DNA from: Bacillota bacterium
GTDB taxonomy: Bacteria; Bacillota; Clostridia; Clostridiales; Clostridiaceae
Assembly: GCA_023435985.1 (NCBI GenBank)
Contig: JAEZKY010000021.1
Location: 21,364-85,363 of the forward strand
Reading direction: 5' to 3'
DNA length: 64,000 nucleotides
This document shows, piece by piece, positions 1 through 9,190 of this stretch (position 1 is its first letter; each line of letters opens with the position of its first letter). The notes under the pieces are model-generated. The model was given only the letters and a program-made list of their open reading frames with translations, was not told where the DNA came from and ran no database searches. The position numbers and the translations under genes were made by a program.

Positions 1-83
1 TAACCTAGTAAAGAATGAGGTTGCCACGTACATAATATATTAAAATTAAGTATATTATAATAATTAATAAAAAGGGTGGGAGC

Positions 84-938
84 ATGAGTACAATTATTGA
101 TTCAGCAGTCATAATAAAGTCTTATAATAACAATATAGTTTCTGTAAAAATGAATGAGAAGGAAAGAGTACTTTTTGGTAAGGGCATTGGATTTGGAAAG
201 AAGCTTGGAGATGTTATTGACAAAGGTACTGAAGTTGAGAAGATATTTGTTATTGAGGATGAGGATAATTTAAGGAATTTCAAGCAGGTAATTGAAAATG
301 TTGATGAAGAATTTTTAATATTATGTGAAAAAATGATATCTTATATAGAAGCTGAATTAAAGGAAAATTTGGATGAGAGAATACACATTGCATTAGTAGA
401 TCACTTAAATTTTGCACTAAAAAGACTGTCTAATAACGAAGAAATAGAGAATCCTTTTATAATAGAAATTAAAGCTTTATATCCTAAAGAATATACATTA
501 GGAGAAAAAGTTGCAGAAATTTTGCAAAATGAAACAAAGGTAAATATTCCAATGGGCGAAATTGGGTTTATAGCATTGCATATTCACTCAGCTAGAAATT
601 CTGGAAAAGTATCAAATACAATAAAAAATACATATTTAATAAATTCTATAATTGGCTTTATAGAAGAGAAGATAGGAATACAAATAGATAAAACGTCTTT
701 GGATTATGCAAGGTTCTTAACCCACTTGAAATTTGCAATAAAGAGAATAGCAGCAGATATATCAATTAAAAATGATTTTATAAAAGAAATAAAGTCCAAG
801 TATAAATTATCATATAAAATAGCAAAGGGAGTATCCAATATATTGATAGATAGATTGGAAAAAGATATTGCTGAAGATGAGATAGCATATTTAGCAATGC
901 ATATAGAAAGATTTAGAAGGGCTACTATAGAGGTATAA
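84..938 (+). CDS. glcT: GlcT-type PTS transcription antiterminator (BglG/LicT family)
   Basis: RNA-binding antiterminator that stabilises a RAT hairpin in PTS leader mRNAs so that transcription passes an overlapping terminator. A CAT RNA-binding domain (about residues 1-58, with GKGIGFGKK at 32-40) is followed by two PRD domains (about 70-170 and 175-284). PRD phosphorylation histidines are visible: H101 and H107, H166 and H168 (in ALHIHSAR), and H214. The 284-aa length and motifs match B. subtilis GlcT more closely than LicT. The ATG follows AGGGTGGGAG. The adjacent IIA and IICB genes both have GlcT-like RAT sites, so those are the likely targets. The gene ends in a terminator shared with the convergent IIA gene. 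Targets are inferred from sequence. Confidence 0.93.
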   Translation: MSTIIDSAVIIKSYNNNIVSVKMNEKERVLFGKGIGFGKKLGDVIDKGTEVEKIFVIEDEDNLRNFKQVIENVDEEFLILCEKMISYIEAELKENLDERIHIALVDHLNFALKRLSNNEEIENPFIIEIKALYPKEYTLGEKVAEILQNETKVNIPMGEIGFIALHIHSARNSGKVSNTIKNTYLINSIIGFIEEKIGIQIDKTSLDYARFLTHLKFAIKRIAADISIKNDFIKEIKSKYKLSYKIAKGVSNILIDRLEKDIAEDEIAYLAMHIERFRRATIEV

Positions 939-977
939 AAAAATAGCTAACATATTAAAAATATGTTAGCTATTTTT
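939..977. terminator. Bidirectional terminator between glcT and the IIA gene
   Basis: A 15-bp perfect stem (AAATAGCTAACATAT at 941-955 pairing with 961-975) has a 5-nt loop. A-runs lie on the left and T-runs on the right, so it can act as an intrinsic terminator for both convergent genes. Confidence 0.9.
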
Positions 978-1465
978 TATAAACTAAAAGTAACTACTTC
1001 ACTTTGACCTGCAACTACATCTTTATTAACATCAGCTTTTAAATCTTTTACTGTATCCATATTTGTAACTAAAACAGGAGTTATTAAAGAAAAACCTTTG
1101 CTTAATATAAAATCTCTGTCTATCTTTATAATTGGTGTTCCAGCTTTAACTTTAGTTCCAGCTTCAACCAATTGCTCAAAGCCTTCACCATTTAAGGAAA
1201 CAGTATCAATTCCTATATGAACTAGCAATTCAACGCCATTATCTAATGCTAAGGCAAATGCATGTTTAGTATTAAATACAAGAGCTAGATGTCCATCAGC
1301 AGGTGCGACTATGACATCACCAGTAGGATCTATAGCAACTCCATCCCCAGCCATTCTTTCTGCAAAAACTTGGTCAGGTACCTGTGATAAATCTATTGTT
1401 TTACCAGTTACAGGAGCTAATAATTTTGTTTCATTTGTTGTATTCTTTTTGAAAAAATTAAACAT
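977..1465 (-). CDS. PTS sugar transporter subunit IIA (glucose/GlcNAc type, Crr-like)
   Basis: Free-standing phosphocarrier that accepts phosphate from HPr and passes it to a IIB domain. At 162 aa it is a single EIIA-Glc domain. The catalytic pair is visible: H68 (NTKHAF) and H83 in HIGIDTV, the phosphorylated histidine. The neighbouring IICB permease lacks a IIA domain, so this is its probable partner. The gene has its own promoter and a GlcT-like RAT/terminator leader on the minus strand (1536-1635). Confidence 0.93.
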   Translation of the reverse strand: MFNFFKKNTTNETKLLAPVTGKTIDLSQVPDQVFAERMAGDGVAIDPTGDVIVAPADGHLALVFNTKHAFALALDNGVELLVHIGIDTVSLNGEGFEQLVEAGTKVKAGTPIIKIDRDFILSKGFSLITPVLVTNMDTVKDLKADVNKDVVAGQSEVVTFSL

Positions 1466-1535
1466 ATTTTATATTCCTATAGTTACTAGGAATAGTCACT
1501 TCCTTTCCTTTGTTATTTCATGTGTATTAGTAATA

Positions 1536-1575
1536 AAAAAAAGCATAAGCTTCCCGAAAAAACGTAAACTTATGC
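1536..1575 (-). terminator. Conditional intrinsic terminator in the IIA leader
   Basis: On the minus strand GCATAAG (1569-1575) pairs with CTTATGC (1543-1549), with additional inner pairs. A run of T residues (plus-strand A-run 1535-1542) follows. Its 5' arm is shared with the 3' half of the RAT site, so the two structures exclude each other. Confidence 0.82.
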
Positions 1576-1593
1576 CTGATTTAACAGTAACAC
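1569..1593 (-). promoter_or_regulatory. RAT (ribonucleic antiterminator) site, GlcT type
   Basis: The minus strand reads GTGTTACTG, TTAAAT, then CAGGCATAAG. This closely matches the B. subtilis ptsG RAT as I remember it. CTG pairs with CAG across the loop. The 3' end overlaps the 5' arm of the leader terminator, the standard arrangement for BglG-family control. Confidence 0.85.
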
Positions 1594-1606
1594 ATCTATA
1601 TTGATA

Positions 1607-1635
1607 ATTATATTATTTTAAATTATTAGTGTCAA
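1607..1635 (-). promoter_or_regulatory. Sigma-A promoter for the IIA gene
   Basis: On the minus strand TTGACA (1635-1630) is separated by exactly 17 nt from TATAAT (1612-1607). This is a consensus promoter placed just upstream of the RAT. Confidence 0.88.
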
Positions 1636-1658
1636 CAATAAAAAAAATCAAAAAAGTA

Positions 1659-1687
1659 TTGATTATATAGAAAAATTAAGGTAAGAT
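1659..1687 (+). promoter_or_regulatory. Sigma-A promoter for the IICB permease gene
   Basis: TTGATT (1659-1664) is followed after 17 nt by TAAGAT (1682-1687), about 24 nt upstream of the RAT-like site. Confidence 0.72.
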
Positions 1688-1710
1688 ATTTATAAGAAAA
1701 ATCTGTAGGC

Positions 1711-1736
1711 GTGTAACCGATTAAAGTGGGCATTAG
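1711..1736 (+). promoter_or_regulatory. Divergent RAT-like site in the nagE-like leader
   Basis: The segment GTGTAACCG, ATTAAAG, TGGGCATTAG aligns without gaps to the GlcT RAT. The two stem changes are matched: CCG faces TGG where the canonical site has CTG facing CAG. Its last bases overlap the 5' arm of the following terminator. It is weaker than the RAT in front of the IIA gene. Confidence 0.68.
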
Positions 1737-1778
1737 CTGAAAAGGATAAGTTTTTAATTATCCTTTTCGGCTTTTTTA
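1736..1778 (+). terminator. Conditional intrinsic terminator in the nagE-like leader
   Basis: GCTGAAAAGGATAA (1736-1749) pairs with 1758-1771 (one G-U pair). T residues follow at 1772-1777. It lies about 170 nt upstream of the start codon and overlaps the RAT-like site. Confidence 0.88.
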
Positions 1779-1944
1779 TTTTCTATAATTATAGTAAATA
1801 AAAAAGTCTTTTTTTATTCTTTAAGAAGTTATATTAAGTTTTATAACCGCTTGTGATTTTGTTCTTAATTATGTATTTTAGGATATAAAATCCTTAAAAT
1901 AAAATTTTATATATCATATATGATGAAAGGGGAATTATATTATT

Positions 1945-3387
1945 ATGATGAAGTATTTACAAAAACTAGGAAAATCACTAATGCTTCCAGTAGCTTGTTT
2001 ACCTGTTGCTAGTATATTAATGGGTATTGGTTACTGGCTTGATCCTACAGGCTGGGGGGCAAATAATGTGGTTTCAGCCTTCCTTTTAAAAGGAGGTAGT
2101 GCTTTAATTGACCACATGGGAATCTTATTTGCAATTGGTGTTGCTGTTGGAATGTCTGATGATAATGATGGAACAGCTGGGCTTGCAGGTCTTGTTGCGT
2201 GGCTTATGATTACAACTTTATTAGATCCAGCATCTGTAGCAATGTTTAAACACATTGATGTTAAGGAAGTTCCAGCCGCTTTTGGAAAGATTCAAACACA
2301 ATTTATTGGTATTTTATCAGGATTAATTGGTGCATCTTGTTATAACAGATTTAAGGGGGTTAAATTGCCAGATGCATTAGGTTTCTTCAGTGGAAAAAGA
2401 TGTGTTGCTATTGTAACAGCATTATATTCAATTATTGCATCAGTAATACTATTTTTCGCATGGCCTATTATATTTGGAGGATTAGTAGCTTTTGGTGAAG
2501 CTATTATATCTACAGGTGCAGTTGGAGCAGGTATTTATGCATTCTTTAATAGATTATTAATACCATTTGGTCTTCACCATGCATTAAATTCAGTATTCTG
2601 GTTTGATGTAGCTGGAATTAATGATATTGGTAAGTTCTGGGGAACTACTGGTGGAGGAGTAAAAGGTCAAACAGGTATGTATATGACTGGATTCTTCCCA
2701 GTAATGATGTTTGGTTTGCCAGCAGGCGCTTTAGCTATGTATCATACAGCTAAAGATAAAAAGAAAAAAGTAGTTTATGGTTTATTATTAGCAGCAGCAT
2801 TATCTTCATTCTTCACTGGTGTTACAGAGCCATTAGAATTTGCATTTATGTTCTTAGCTCCAGGATTATATGTAGTTCATGCAGGTTTAACAGGACTTTC
2901 AGCGTTTGTATGTACATTATTACCAGTAAGAGCTGGATTTAACTTCAGTGCTGGTTTTGTAGATTGGTTCTTAAGTTTCCAAGCTCCAATGGCTGAAAAT
3001 CCACTTATGTTAATTCCAATTGGTTTAGTTGTTGGTGTAATTTACTATGTTGTATTCCGTATAGTAATCACAAAGTTTAACTTAAAGACACCAGGTAGAG
3101 AAGATGATGATGCAGATGAAGTTAATGTAAAACTTTCAAATGATAACTTCACAGAAGTAGCAGCTGTCATATTAAGAGGTGTTGGTGGAAAAGAAAATAT
3201 AACTTCTATTGATAACTGTGTAACTAGGTTACGTTTAGAAGTTAAAGATCAAGCATTAGTAGATGAAAAAGTTATTAAATCTGCAGGAATATCAGGCGTA
3301 ATTAGACCAGGAAAAACAAGTGTACAAGTCGTTGTAGGAACACAAGTACAATTTGTTGCAGATGAATTTAGAAAGCTATGTAAATAA
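1945..3387 (+). CDS. nagE: PTS IICB permease, NagE-like (N-acetylglucosamine/glucose)
   Basis: Membrane permease that takes up and phosphorylates an amino sugar or glucose. The IIC domain spans about residues 1-385, with multiple hydrophobic helices and family motifs LLIPFGLHHALNSVFWF and GVTEPLEFAFMFLAP. The IIB domain (about 400-480) has the phosphocysteine C425 in DNCVTRLRLEV. There is no fused IIA, unlike E. coli NagE. The sequence is nearer NagE than PtsG. From memory, the equivalent C. beijerinckii system was reported to take both GlcNAc and glucose, which would fit control by a GlcT-type regulator. The start follows AAGGGGAA. Confidence 0.9.
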   Translation: MMKYLQKLGKSLMLPVACLPVASILMGIGYWLDPTGWGANNVVSAFLLKGGSALIDHMGILFAIGVAVGMSDDNDGTAGLAGLVAWLMITTLLDPASVAMFKHIDVKEVPAAFGKIQTQFIGILSGLIGASCYNRFKGVKLPDALGFFSGKRCVAIVTALYSIIASVILFFAWPIIFGGLVAFGEAIISTGAVGAGIYAFFNRLLIPFGLHHALNSVFWFDVAGINDIGKFWGTTGGGVKGQTGMYMTGFFPVMMFGLPAGALAMYHTAKDKKKKVVYGLLLAAALSSFFTGVTEPLEFAFMFLAPGLYVVHAGLTGLSAFVCTLLPVRAGFNFSAGFVDWFLSFQAPMAENPLMLIPIGLVVGVIYYVVFRIVITKFNLKTPGREDDDADEVNVKLSNDNFTEVAAVILRGVGGKENITSIDNCVTRLRLEVKDQALVDEKVIKSAGISGVIRPGKTSVQVVVGTQVQFVADEFRKLCK

Positions 3388-3436
3388 AAAATTATATCAT
3401 AATTTATAAAACATATCTTAAGTAAAAGTATCAGAG

Positions 3437-3503
3437 AGTGAAAAAGAGAAGTTTGTGAATCATAATAGATTCGTAAAAAGTGTTCTCTTTTTCACTTTCT
3501 TTA
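3437..3503 (+). terminator. Terminator after the nagE-like gene
   Basis: A 14-bp perfect stem (AGTGAAAAAGAGAA at 3437-3450 with 3483-3496) encloses a smaller GAATC/GATTC hairpin. It is followed by a T-rich run. Confidence 0.85.
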
Positions 3504-3631
3504 TTTTTGAGTTTATACTTGAAAAGTATAAAGAAAGTATTTAAAGTAGAGTTAGTACATAAAAATAAGAGGCGTTTTTAAATATGTATTAATAAAAAGT
3601 AAAACGATTAGATAAAGAGGGGGAGAGAGTA

Positions 3632-4615
3632 ATGAAGTTATTGAATTCAGTAAATAAGGTGCCAGCTGGAACAATGATTATACCATTATTTGTGGCAGCT
3701 ATTTTAAATACACTTTGTCCATGGATTTTAAGGATAGGTAGTTATAGTCAAGCGCTGCTTTCTGATGATGGATTAAGAATTATCATGTTTTTAACTTTAT
3801 TATTTACAGGAACTCAGATGAAAGTAAAAGACATTCCAGAAGCGTTAAAACGTGGAGGTAGTCATGTTCTATTTAAATATTTAGCAGGAGCAGGTGCATA
3901 TATTCTTGTATTTCATTTCTTTGGATATGAAGGAATTTTAGGAGTATGCAGCTTATCACTATTATGTGCTTTAACAAACAATAATGGCAGCTTATATATG
4001 GGACTCATGGAGAACTATGGAGATCATGCCGACATTGTAGCAAGATCCATGTTTAATTTAAATTCAGGACCTATGTTATCATTAATGACTATAGGGGTTT
4101 CAGGTGCTAGTTTTATCAGTTGGCAGGAATATGCGACTATTTTGCTGCCAATATGTATAGGCATTTTACTATCAAGTATTGACGAAGAAATTAGAGTAGC
4201 TACAAAAACAGGTAATGCATTAATATTACCAATAATGGGATTTATATTAGGCGCTAATATTGATCTTGAGAAAGTTATAACAGCTGGATTTAGCGGGATT
4301 TTACTTTTTATTATAGTAATGCTTGTAACCGGGCCAGTTGCGTTTATTGTAGATCGTTTTATATTAAAAAGGCCGGGATATGGTGGAATGGCAACCGTAT
4401 CTGTTGCAGGAAACACTATTGCAGTACCAGCGATGATTGGACAAATAGTACCTGCTTTTCTTCCATATGTAAAGGTAGCAACTATACAGATATCCTGTGC
4501 AGCTATTTTATCTGCAGTTTTATGTCCTTTTGTTGTGCAGTGGTTTGCAAAGCATTTTGGATGTCCTAAATATGAAAAGGCATTTGGAAAAAATCAAGAA
4601 ATACCAGCACATTAA
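3632..4615 (+). CDS. kdgT: 2-keto-3-deoxygluconate permease (KdgT family)
   Basis: Membrane symporter family that imports 2-keto-3-deoxygluconate, an intermediate of pectin and hexuronate breakdown. The 327-aa length equals that of the family. About ten hydrophobic segments are present, with the N-terminal VPAGTMIIPLFVAAILNTL and the conserved ALTNNNGSLYMGL and VAGNTIAVPAMIG stretches. The start follows GGGGGAGAG. It stands alone, but sugar-acid genes lie nearby (6.9-10.5 kb). Confidence 0.88.
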   Translation: MKLLNSVNKVPAGTMIIPLFVAAILNTLCPWILRIGSYSQALLSDDGLRIIMFLTLLFTGTQMKVKDIPEALKRGGSHVLFKYLAGAGAYILVFHFFGYEGILGVCSLSLLCALTNNNGSLYMGLMENYGDHADIVARSMFNLNSGPMLSLMTIGVSGASFISWQEYATILLPICIGILLSSIDEEIRVATKTGNALILPIMGFILGANIDLEKVITAGFSGILLFIIVMLVTGPVAFIVDRFILKRPGYGGMATVSVAGNTIAVPAMIGQIVPAFLPYVKVATIQISCAAILSAVLCPFVVQWFAKHFGCPKYEKAFGKNQEIPAH

Positions 4616-4699
4616 AAGAAAATATTGAAAAACTTTTTTTTATTTTAATTAAAGTTTATAATATCTAATGTACAAATATTTTTGGATGGTGAAATACAT

Positions 4700-5737
4700 A
4701 TGGAATACATAAATGAAATTAATATAAATGAAGCAATAATTCACATATTAGATAGTAATGGGGAAGAACCTATTTTAAACGAATATAGTTTAGAATTAGA
4801 TGAAGACATATATGCATTTTTATATAAGCATGTAGAAAAGTGTTTAAAGGATGATGAACTTAAATATGGAAGATTTAATTATGAAAGAAATATAGTAAAA
4901 GAAGTTGTACAAAATTATTTAAATGGGATAGATAATGATTTAGTTAATGTATCAAAAGAATTAGCGAGACAATTATTTTTGATAATGAAGACGAATGTGA
5001 ATATTCCATCTGGTGATTTAATTATAACATCAATAACTACTGATCAAGGTCCAATGGTTGGAATACTTAAAATGGATTATGTTAAAAATTTTACTCATGA
5101 AGTGCAATTTATAGAGGATAAGATTGGAATAGGAATAGTGCCACAGGTAGCAGGTCTTCCCGGTAGTGGGCAAAAGATTCAAAAAGCTGCATTTATTAAG
5201 CCTATTAAAGATACTGATAGATACAATCTGATGATTTTGGATAAGCAAAGAAGCGGTAAAGAAGATGAATATGGAGCAAACTATTTTATAAATACATTTT
5301 TAGGTGCCAATATAGTTACAAATGAAAGAGATATGACTAAAACTTTTGTAAAGGCAGCTGAAAACTGGACTAGAAAAAATATTACAGAAGATGCAGGAAA
5401 GGCAGAAGAGATTAGAACAGCCATTAAAGCTAAGCTTAAAGAAGAAGATACAATAAATATTGATGACTTTTCAGCAGAGTTATTTAATGAACAGCCTGGA
5501 GTAAAAGAGGGATTTTCAAGTTATATAAAGCAGCAAGGGCTAAATGAAGAAGTAGCAGTCGATAAGACCTGGGTTGAGAAAAAATTAAAAAGAGTAAGGC
5601 TTAATATTGATAAGCAAATTGATTTGTACATAAATGAAAATACTTACCACGATTCAAGTAAATTTGAAATACAAAGAAATGGCGATGGAACAATAAATTT
5701 AATAGTGAAAAATGTAATTAATTATATTGAAAAATAA
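4700..5737 (+). CDS. Nucleoid-associated protein (NdpA/NA37 family)
   Basis: Cytoplasmic DNA-associated protein of the 37-kDa nucleoid family; its molecular role is poorly defined. The N-terminus MEYINEININEAIIHILDSN and the charged, helical remainder are typical. I chose ATG 4700 because GGTGA (4688-4692) sits 7 nt upstream. An in-frame TTG at 4682 would add six residues but has no ribosome binding site. The 345-aa length is normal. Confidence 0.85.
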   Translation: MEYINEININEAIIHILDSNGEEPILNEYSLELDEDIYAFLYKHVEKCLKDDELKYGRFNYERNIVKEVVQNYLNGIDNDLVNVSKELARQLFLIMKTNVNIPSGDLIITSITTDQGPMVGILKMDYVKNFTHEVQFIEDKIGIGIVPQVAGLPGSGQKIQKAAFIKPIKDTDRYNLMILDKQRSGKEDEYGANYFINTFLGANIVTNERDMTKTFVKAAENWTRKNITEDAGKAEEIRTAIKAKLKEEDTINIDDFSAELFNEQPGVKEGFSSYIKQQGLNEEVAVDKTWVEKKLKRVRLNIDKQIDLYINENTYHDSSKFEIQRNGDGTINLIVKNVINYIEK

Positions 5738-5792
5738 TTATATGTTGCATAATAATAAAACTTTAGTCTATTTATTTAGTGAGGCTAGAGTT

Positions 5793-6575
5793 TTATTTAT
5801 ACTTTTTTCTATAATTAGAAGGAGTGATTTTTAAATTTTTCATAAATACTCGGCTAAGGTAAAAGCCATTATCATAACCACATTTGGAAGCAATACATTC
5901 TAGTGTGTCATCTGTTCTTAGCAATAATACCTGAGCTCTTCTTAAGCGTAGAGAAGTCACATATTCTATTGGAGTCGTTCCAATACATTTCTTAAATCTT
6001 CTTGTGAACTGTACAGAACTAAGTCCTAATGAATCAGATAAATCTTTAATTTTAATTGAATTATAAGCATTTTTATTTAGATATTTAAGAGAGTAATTTA
6101 TAAGTTCATCTTGAACGAAGTTCTTAGGAAAATTACTGAATTGTGTCTCTATATAATAAAGTTTAATAATGTCACTTATTAATGAGTTTTTCCATTGATT
6201 TAGCTCTTTATTATTGTTATGACAAAATAGCTTTAAGTAATAATATGTATTATTAAGTCTTTTTAGATCAGAGACCGATATTTTACCAACAGGAAAAGAG
6301 CTTACATCATCTTGATTATGTATTGAAAAATTTATGAAGTGAAAAGTCAGATCATTTATAACCTTTCTTTTGAAAATCATACCAGGAGGGCAAATAATAA
6401 TATCTCCAAACTTCCCCAATCCTTTGTGAGATGAGATTTCAAAATCACATTCACCATCTTCAATAGCATATAACACCCAATTAGAATCTATATCTTCATC
6501 CAGTAAAAAATGCTCTTTCTTATCCCAGAAAATATGTTGATTAATAGTTATATTTAAATTATTTAACCCAAACAT
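5793..6575 (-). CDS. AraC-family transcriptional regulator
   Basis: An N-terminal cupin-like sensing domain (about residues 1-150) is joined to a C-terminal double helix-turn-helix (about 165-260). The signature runs from IKIKDLSDSLGLSS to CGYDNGFYLSRVFMKNLKITPSNYRK. The gene is divergent from the FAD oxidoreductase/MFS pair and probably controls it. The shared 340-bp gap contains a repeated TGTAAACATTT motif. Confidence 0.9.
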   Translation of the reverse strand: MFGLNNLNITINQHIFWDKKEHFLLDEDIDSNWVLYAIEDGECDFEISSHKGLGKFGDIIICPPGMIFKRKVINDLTFHFINFSIHNQDDVSSFPVGKISVSDLKRLNNTYYYLKLFCHNNNKELNQWKNSLISDIIKLYYIETQFSNFPKNFVQDELINYSLKYLNKNAYNSIKIKDLSDSLGLSSVQFTRRFKKCIGTTPIEYVTSLRLRRAQVLLLRTDDTLECIASKCGYDNGFYLSRVFMKNLKITPSNYRKKYK

Positions 6576-6916
6576 TTAGCAAATCCTCCCTAAAGAACAA
6601 AAAAGTATATAGAAATTATAAAGAAATAAAGTTAAAATGTAAACATTTTAATTTTGATTTATATTATTTAGTTAAATTAAGAAAGGTTCTAGTTCCTTTA
6701 TGAAATAAAGTATATGGAAATGATATGTTAGTGAATTCAAAAAATAAGCGTGTTGATATATTATAGAAATATAATCAGTGAGGATGAGATAAGAAAAATA
6801 ATGTATAATCTTGTTTAATGCTGGTTATGGAGAACTATACAATGCATTGTAAACATTTAAATAAAAATTAGTTAAAGCATGAAAGTAAATTAATCTGTCT
6901 ATAAAGGGAGCGCGTT
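6576..6916. promoter_or_regulatory. Divergent regulatory region with repeated TGTAAACATTT motif
   Basis: Intergenic region between the AraC gene and the FAD oxidoreductase. The 11-mer TGTAAACATTT occurs at 6638-6648 and again at 6848-6858 in the same orientation. The first copy lies in an inverted repeat with 9-bp arms and a 2-nt spacer (TTAAAATGT, AA, ACATTTTAA at 6632-6651). These are candidate AraC-family operators, or CcpA-like sites lacking the central CG. Assignment is inference. Confidence 0.5.
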
Positions 6917-9154
6917 ATGGATTACAAAAATGTAAAAAAAGATATAACTATAATAGGAGGGGGATTAGCAGGTGTATGTGCTGCAATTTCTGCTGCTAGA
7001 AATGGAAAAACTGTCTCGCTAATTCAAAATCGTAGCGTTTTAGGTGGAAACTCTAGTAGTGAAATTCGTGTATGGGTTTGTGGAGCAACTAAGCATGGTA
7101 TTAATAGATATGCTAGGGAAACAGGAATCATGGGAGAATTGTTCTTAGAAAATCAATATCGAAATCCAGATGGAAATCCCTATATATGGGATTTATTGCT
7201 ACTAGAGAAAGTAAAGGCTGAAAAAAATATTTCATTATTTTTAAATACAGAAGTGTCAGAGTTGGATGTAGTTGAGGTGGAAAAAGAAAATGAAATAAAA
7301 TCTGTAATAGGATGGACTGTTGGATCAGAAATAAAGACTAAATTTGAAAGTGATATATATTTGGATTGTTCAGGGGATGGCTTAGTTGGGGCATTGGCAG
7401 GAGCTAAATATAATATTGGAAGAGAAGCACGCCATGAGTTTAATGAGTTATTAGCACCTGAAAAGTCTGATAAAATTTTATTAGGAAGCACTATATTATT
7501 TTATACTAAAGATGTTGGACACGCAGTTAGATTTGTACCGCCTAATTTTGCAAAAGATATTAGTAAAACTAGCATTCCTAAAAATAGAGTTATAAAATGC
7601 AGCGATTCTGGATGTTGTTATTGGTGGATAGAACTAGGTGGAGAAATAGATGTTGTTAAAAATAATGAAGTCATAAGGGACGAATTATGGGCATTAGTTT
7701 ATGGAATATGGGATTATATAAAAAATTCAGGAAATTATGATGCTGATAATTTAACTTTGGAATGGGTTGGATCAATACCAGGTAAGAGAGAGTACAGAAG
7801 GTTTATTGGAGATTATGTCTTAAATCAAAATGATATTATTAATCAGACTGAATTTGAGGATAGGATTGCATTTGGAGGATGGTCAATTGATCTTCATCCT
7901 GAAAAAGGAATATATGAAGAAAGCAGTGGTTCAAAGAATATACAAGCAGATGGCATTTTTCACATCCCATTCCGTTCGACTTATTCTGTAAACGTATCAA
8001 ACTTGATGTTTGCGGGAAGAAACATTAGTGCATCACATATAGCTTTTGGGGCAACTAGGGTTATGGCTACTTGTGCAACTATAGGCGAAGCAGTTGGAGC
8101 AGCAGCAGTTATATGCGTTGATAAGAAAATTAAACCAAGAGATGTGTATAAAAAATATATCACGAAATTACAGCAAATGTTATTGAAGCAGGATGGATCT
8201 ATTATAGGAATAAAAAATCAAGATGAAGAGGATAAAGCTCAATTTTCATCGGTAAAAGCATCTGGTTATCTAAAAAAAATAGAAATCAATAATTCAGAAG
8301 CTGAGTATAATTTGATTACTGATATTGGTATATTATTTCCAATTGAAGGAGAGATAGATGATATAAAAATATTAGTTTCAAGTTTAGAAGAAACTAATTT
8401 GGAAGTCGAACTTTGGAATACAGGCAGGGCTGAAAATTATATTCCTAAAAGTCTTGAGAAGAGTGCGAAGATAAGATTACAACAAGGAAAAAATCAATGG
8501 ATTAAAACTGGTTTAGACTTAAAATCAGAAATAGGGAAAAATATATTTTTAATTGTAAGAGCTAATGATAAAGTATCAGTACATTTATCTTATAAACCAT
8601 TAACAGGAGTACTTTCATTTACTAAAAAAGCAATAGAAAATACGAATTTAGATGATTATATAGGAGCAAACCCAATTGTTGAATGGTCAATGAAGGATAT
8701 GGTTAGAAAAGAATTTTGCTTTAAGATTAATGGGGAAACAGATGTATATTCTCCTGATAAAATCATAGATGGTTATCTAAGACCTTATGGGGGTCCACAT
8801 ATGTGGATATCTGATGAAATAAGAGATAGTAATCAATGGATTGAGCTTGATTGGGAAAATAATATCGAAATTAATGAAATTCATATTACTTTTAATGACG
8901 ATGTAAATGAAGATCTTATAAATCTCCATCATCACTATACTGATTTTTCAGTGATGCCTGAGTTGGTAAAGGATTATAAGATTGATATATGTGAAGATAA
9001 CCAATGGAAAACCATTATAGTTAAAAAAGATAACCGTAAGAGAAAACAAATATTTAAGGAATTAAAGGGAATTTTAACAAATAAATTGAGAATTAGTATT
9101 GAATCCACAAATGGCGGTCAAAGAGTTGAACTTGTAGAAGTAAGAGTTTATTGA
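6917..9154 (+). CDS. FAD-dependent oxidoreductase (FAD_oxidored family) with C-terminal extension
   Basis: An N-terminal Rossmann FAD-binding motif (DITIIGGGLAGVCAAISAAR, about residues 9-28) is followed by GGNSSSEIRVWVCGA, typical of PF12831-type oxidoreductases; the catalytic part extends to about residue 430. Residues about 450-745 form an extra, probably beta-rich region of unknown role. The ATG follows GGGAGCG. The MFS transporter starts 37 bp downstream, and an AraC regulator is divergent. A role in oxidation of an imported sugar acid or polysaccharide fragment is inferred from neighbours; the substrate is not evident. Confidence 0.82.
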   Translation: MDYKNVKKDITIIGGGLAGVCAAISAARNGKTVSLIQNRSVLGGNSSSEIRVWVCGATKHGINRYARETGIMGELFLENQYRNPDGNPYIWDLLLLEKVKAEKNISLFLNTEVSELDVVEVEKENEIKSVIGWTVGSEIKTKFESDIYLDCSGDGLVGALAGAKYNIGREARHEFNELLAPEKSDKILLGSTILFYTKDVGHAVRFVPPNFAKDISKTSIPKNRVIKCSDSGCCYWWIELGGEIDVVKNNEVIRDELWALVYGIWDYIKNSGNYDADNLTLEWVGSIPGKREYRRFIGDYVLNQNDIINQTEFEDRIAFGGWSIDLHPEKGIYEESSGSKNIQADGIFHIPFRSTYSVNVSNLMFAGRNISASHIAFGATRVMATCATIGEAVGAAAVICVDKKIKPRDVYKKYITKLQQMLLKQDGSIIGIKNQDEEDKAQFSSVKASGYLKKIEINNSEAEYNLITDIGILFPIEGEIDDIKILVSSLEETNLEVELWNTGRAENYIPKSLEKSAKIRLQQGKNQWIKTGLDLKSEIGKNIFLIVRANDKVSVHLSYKPLTGVLSFTKKAIENTNLDDYIGANPIVEWSMKDMVRKEFCFKINGETDVYSPDKIIDGYLRPYGGPHMWISDEIRDSNQWIELDWENNIEINEIHITFNDDVNEDLINLHHHYTDFSVMPELVKDYKIDICEDNQWKTIIVKKDNRKRKQIFKELKGILTNKLRISIESTNGGQRVELVEVRVY

Positions 9155-9190
9155 CAAAATAACTTACTCACATATAAGGAGGAATAGAAT

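Noticed and set aside
1311..1604. Plus-strand ORF overlapping the IIA start and RAT region
   Set aside because: Covers a real gene and its regulatory hairpin; no ribosome binding site or domain.
4024..4416. 130-codon minus-strand ORF inside kdgT
   Set aside because: Shadow frame of a well-conserved permease; composition is unlike a real protein.
4682..4699. TTG start for the nucleoid-associated protein
   Set aside because: No ribosome binding site upstream; ATG 4700 has GGTGA at good spacing.
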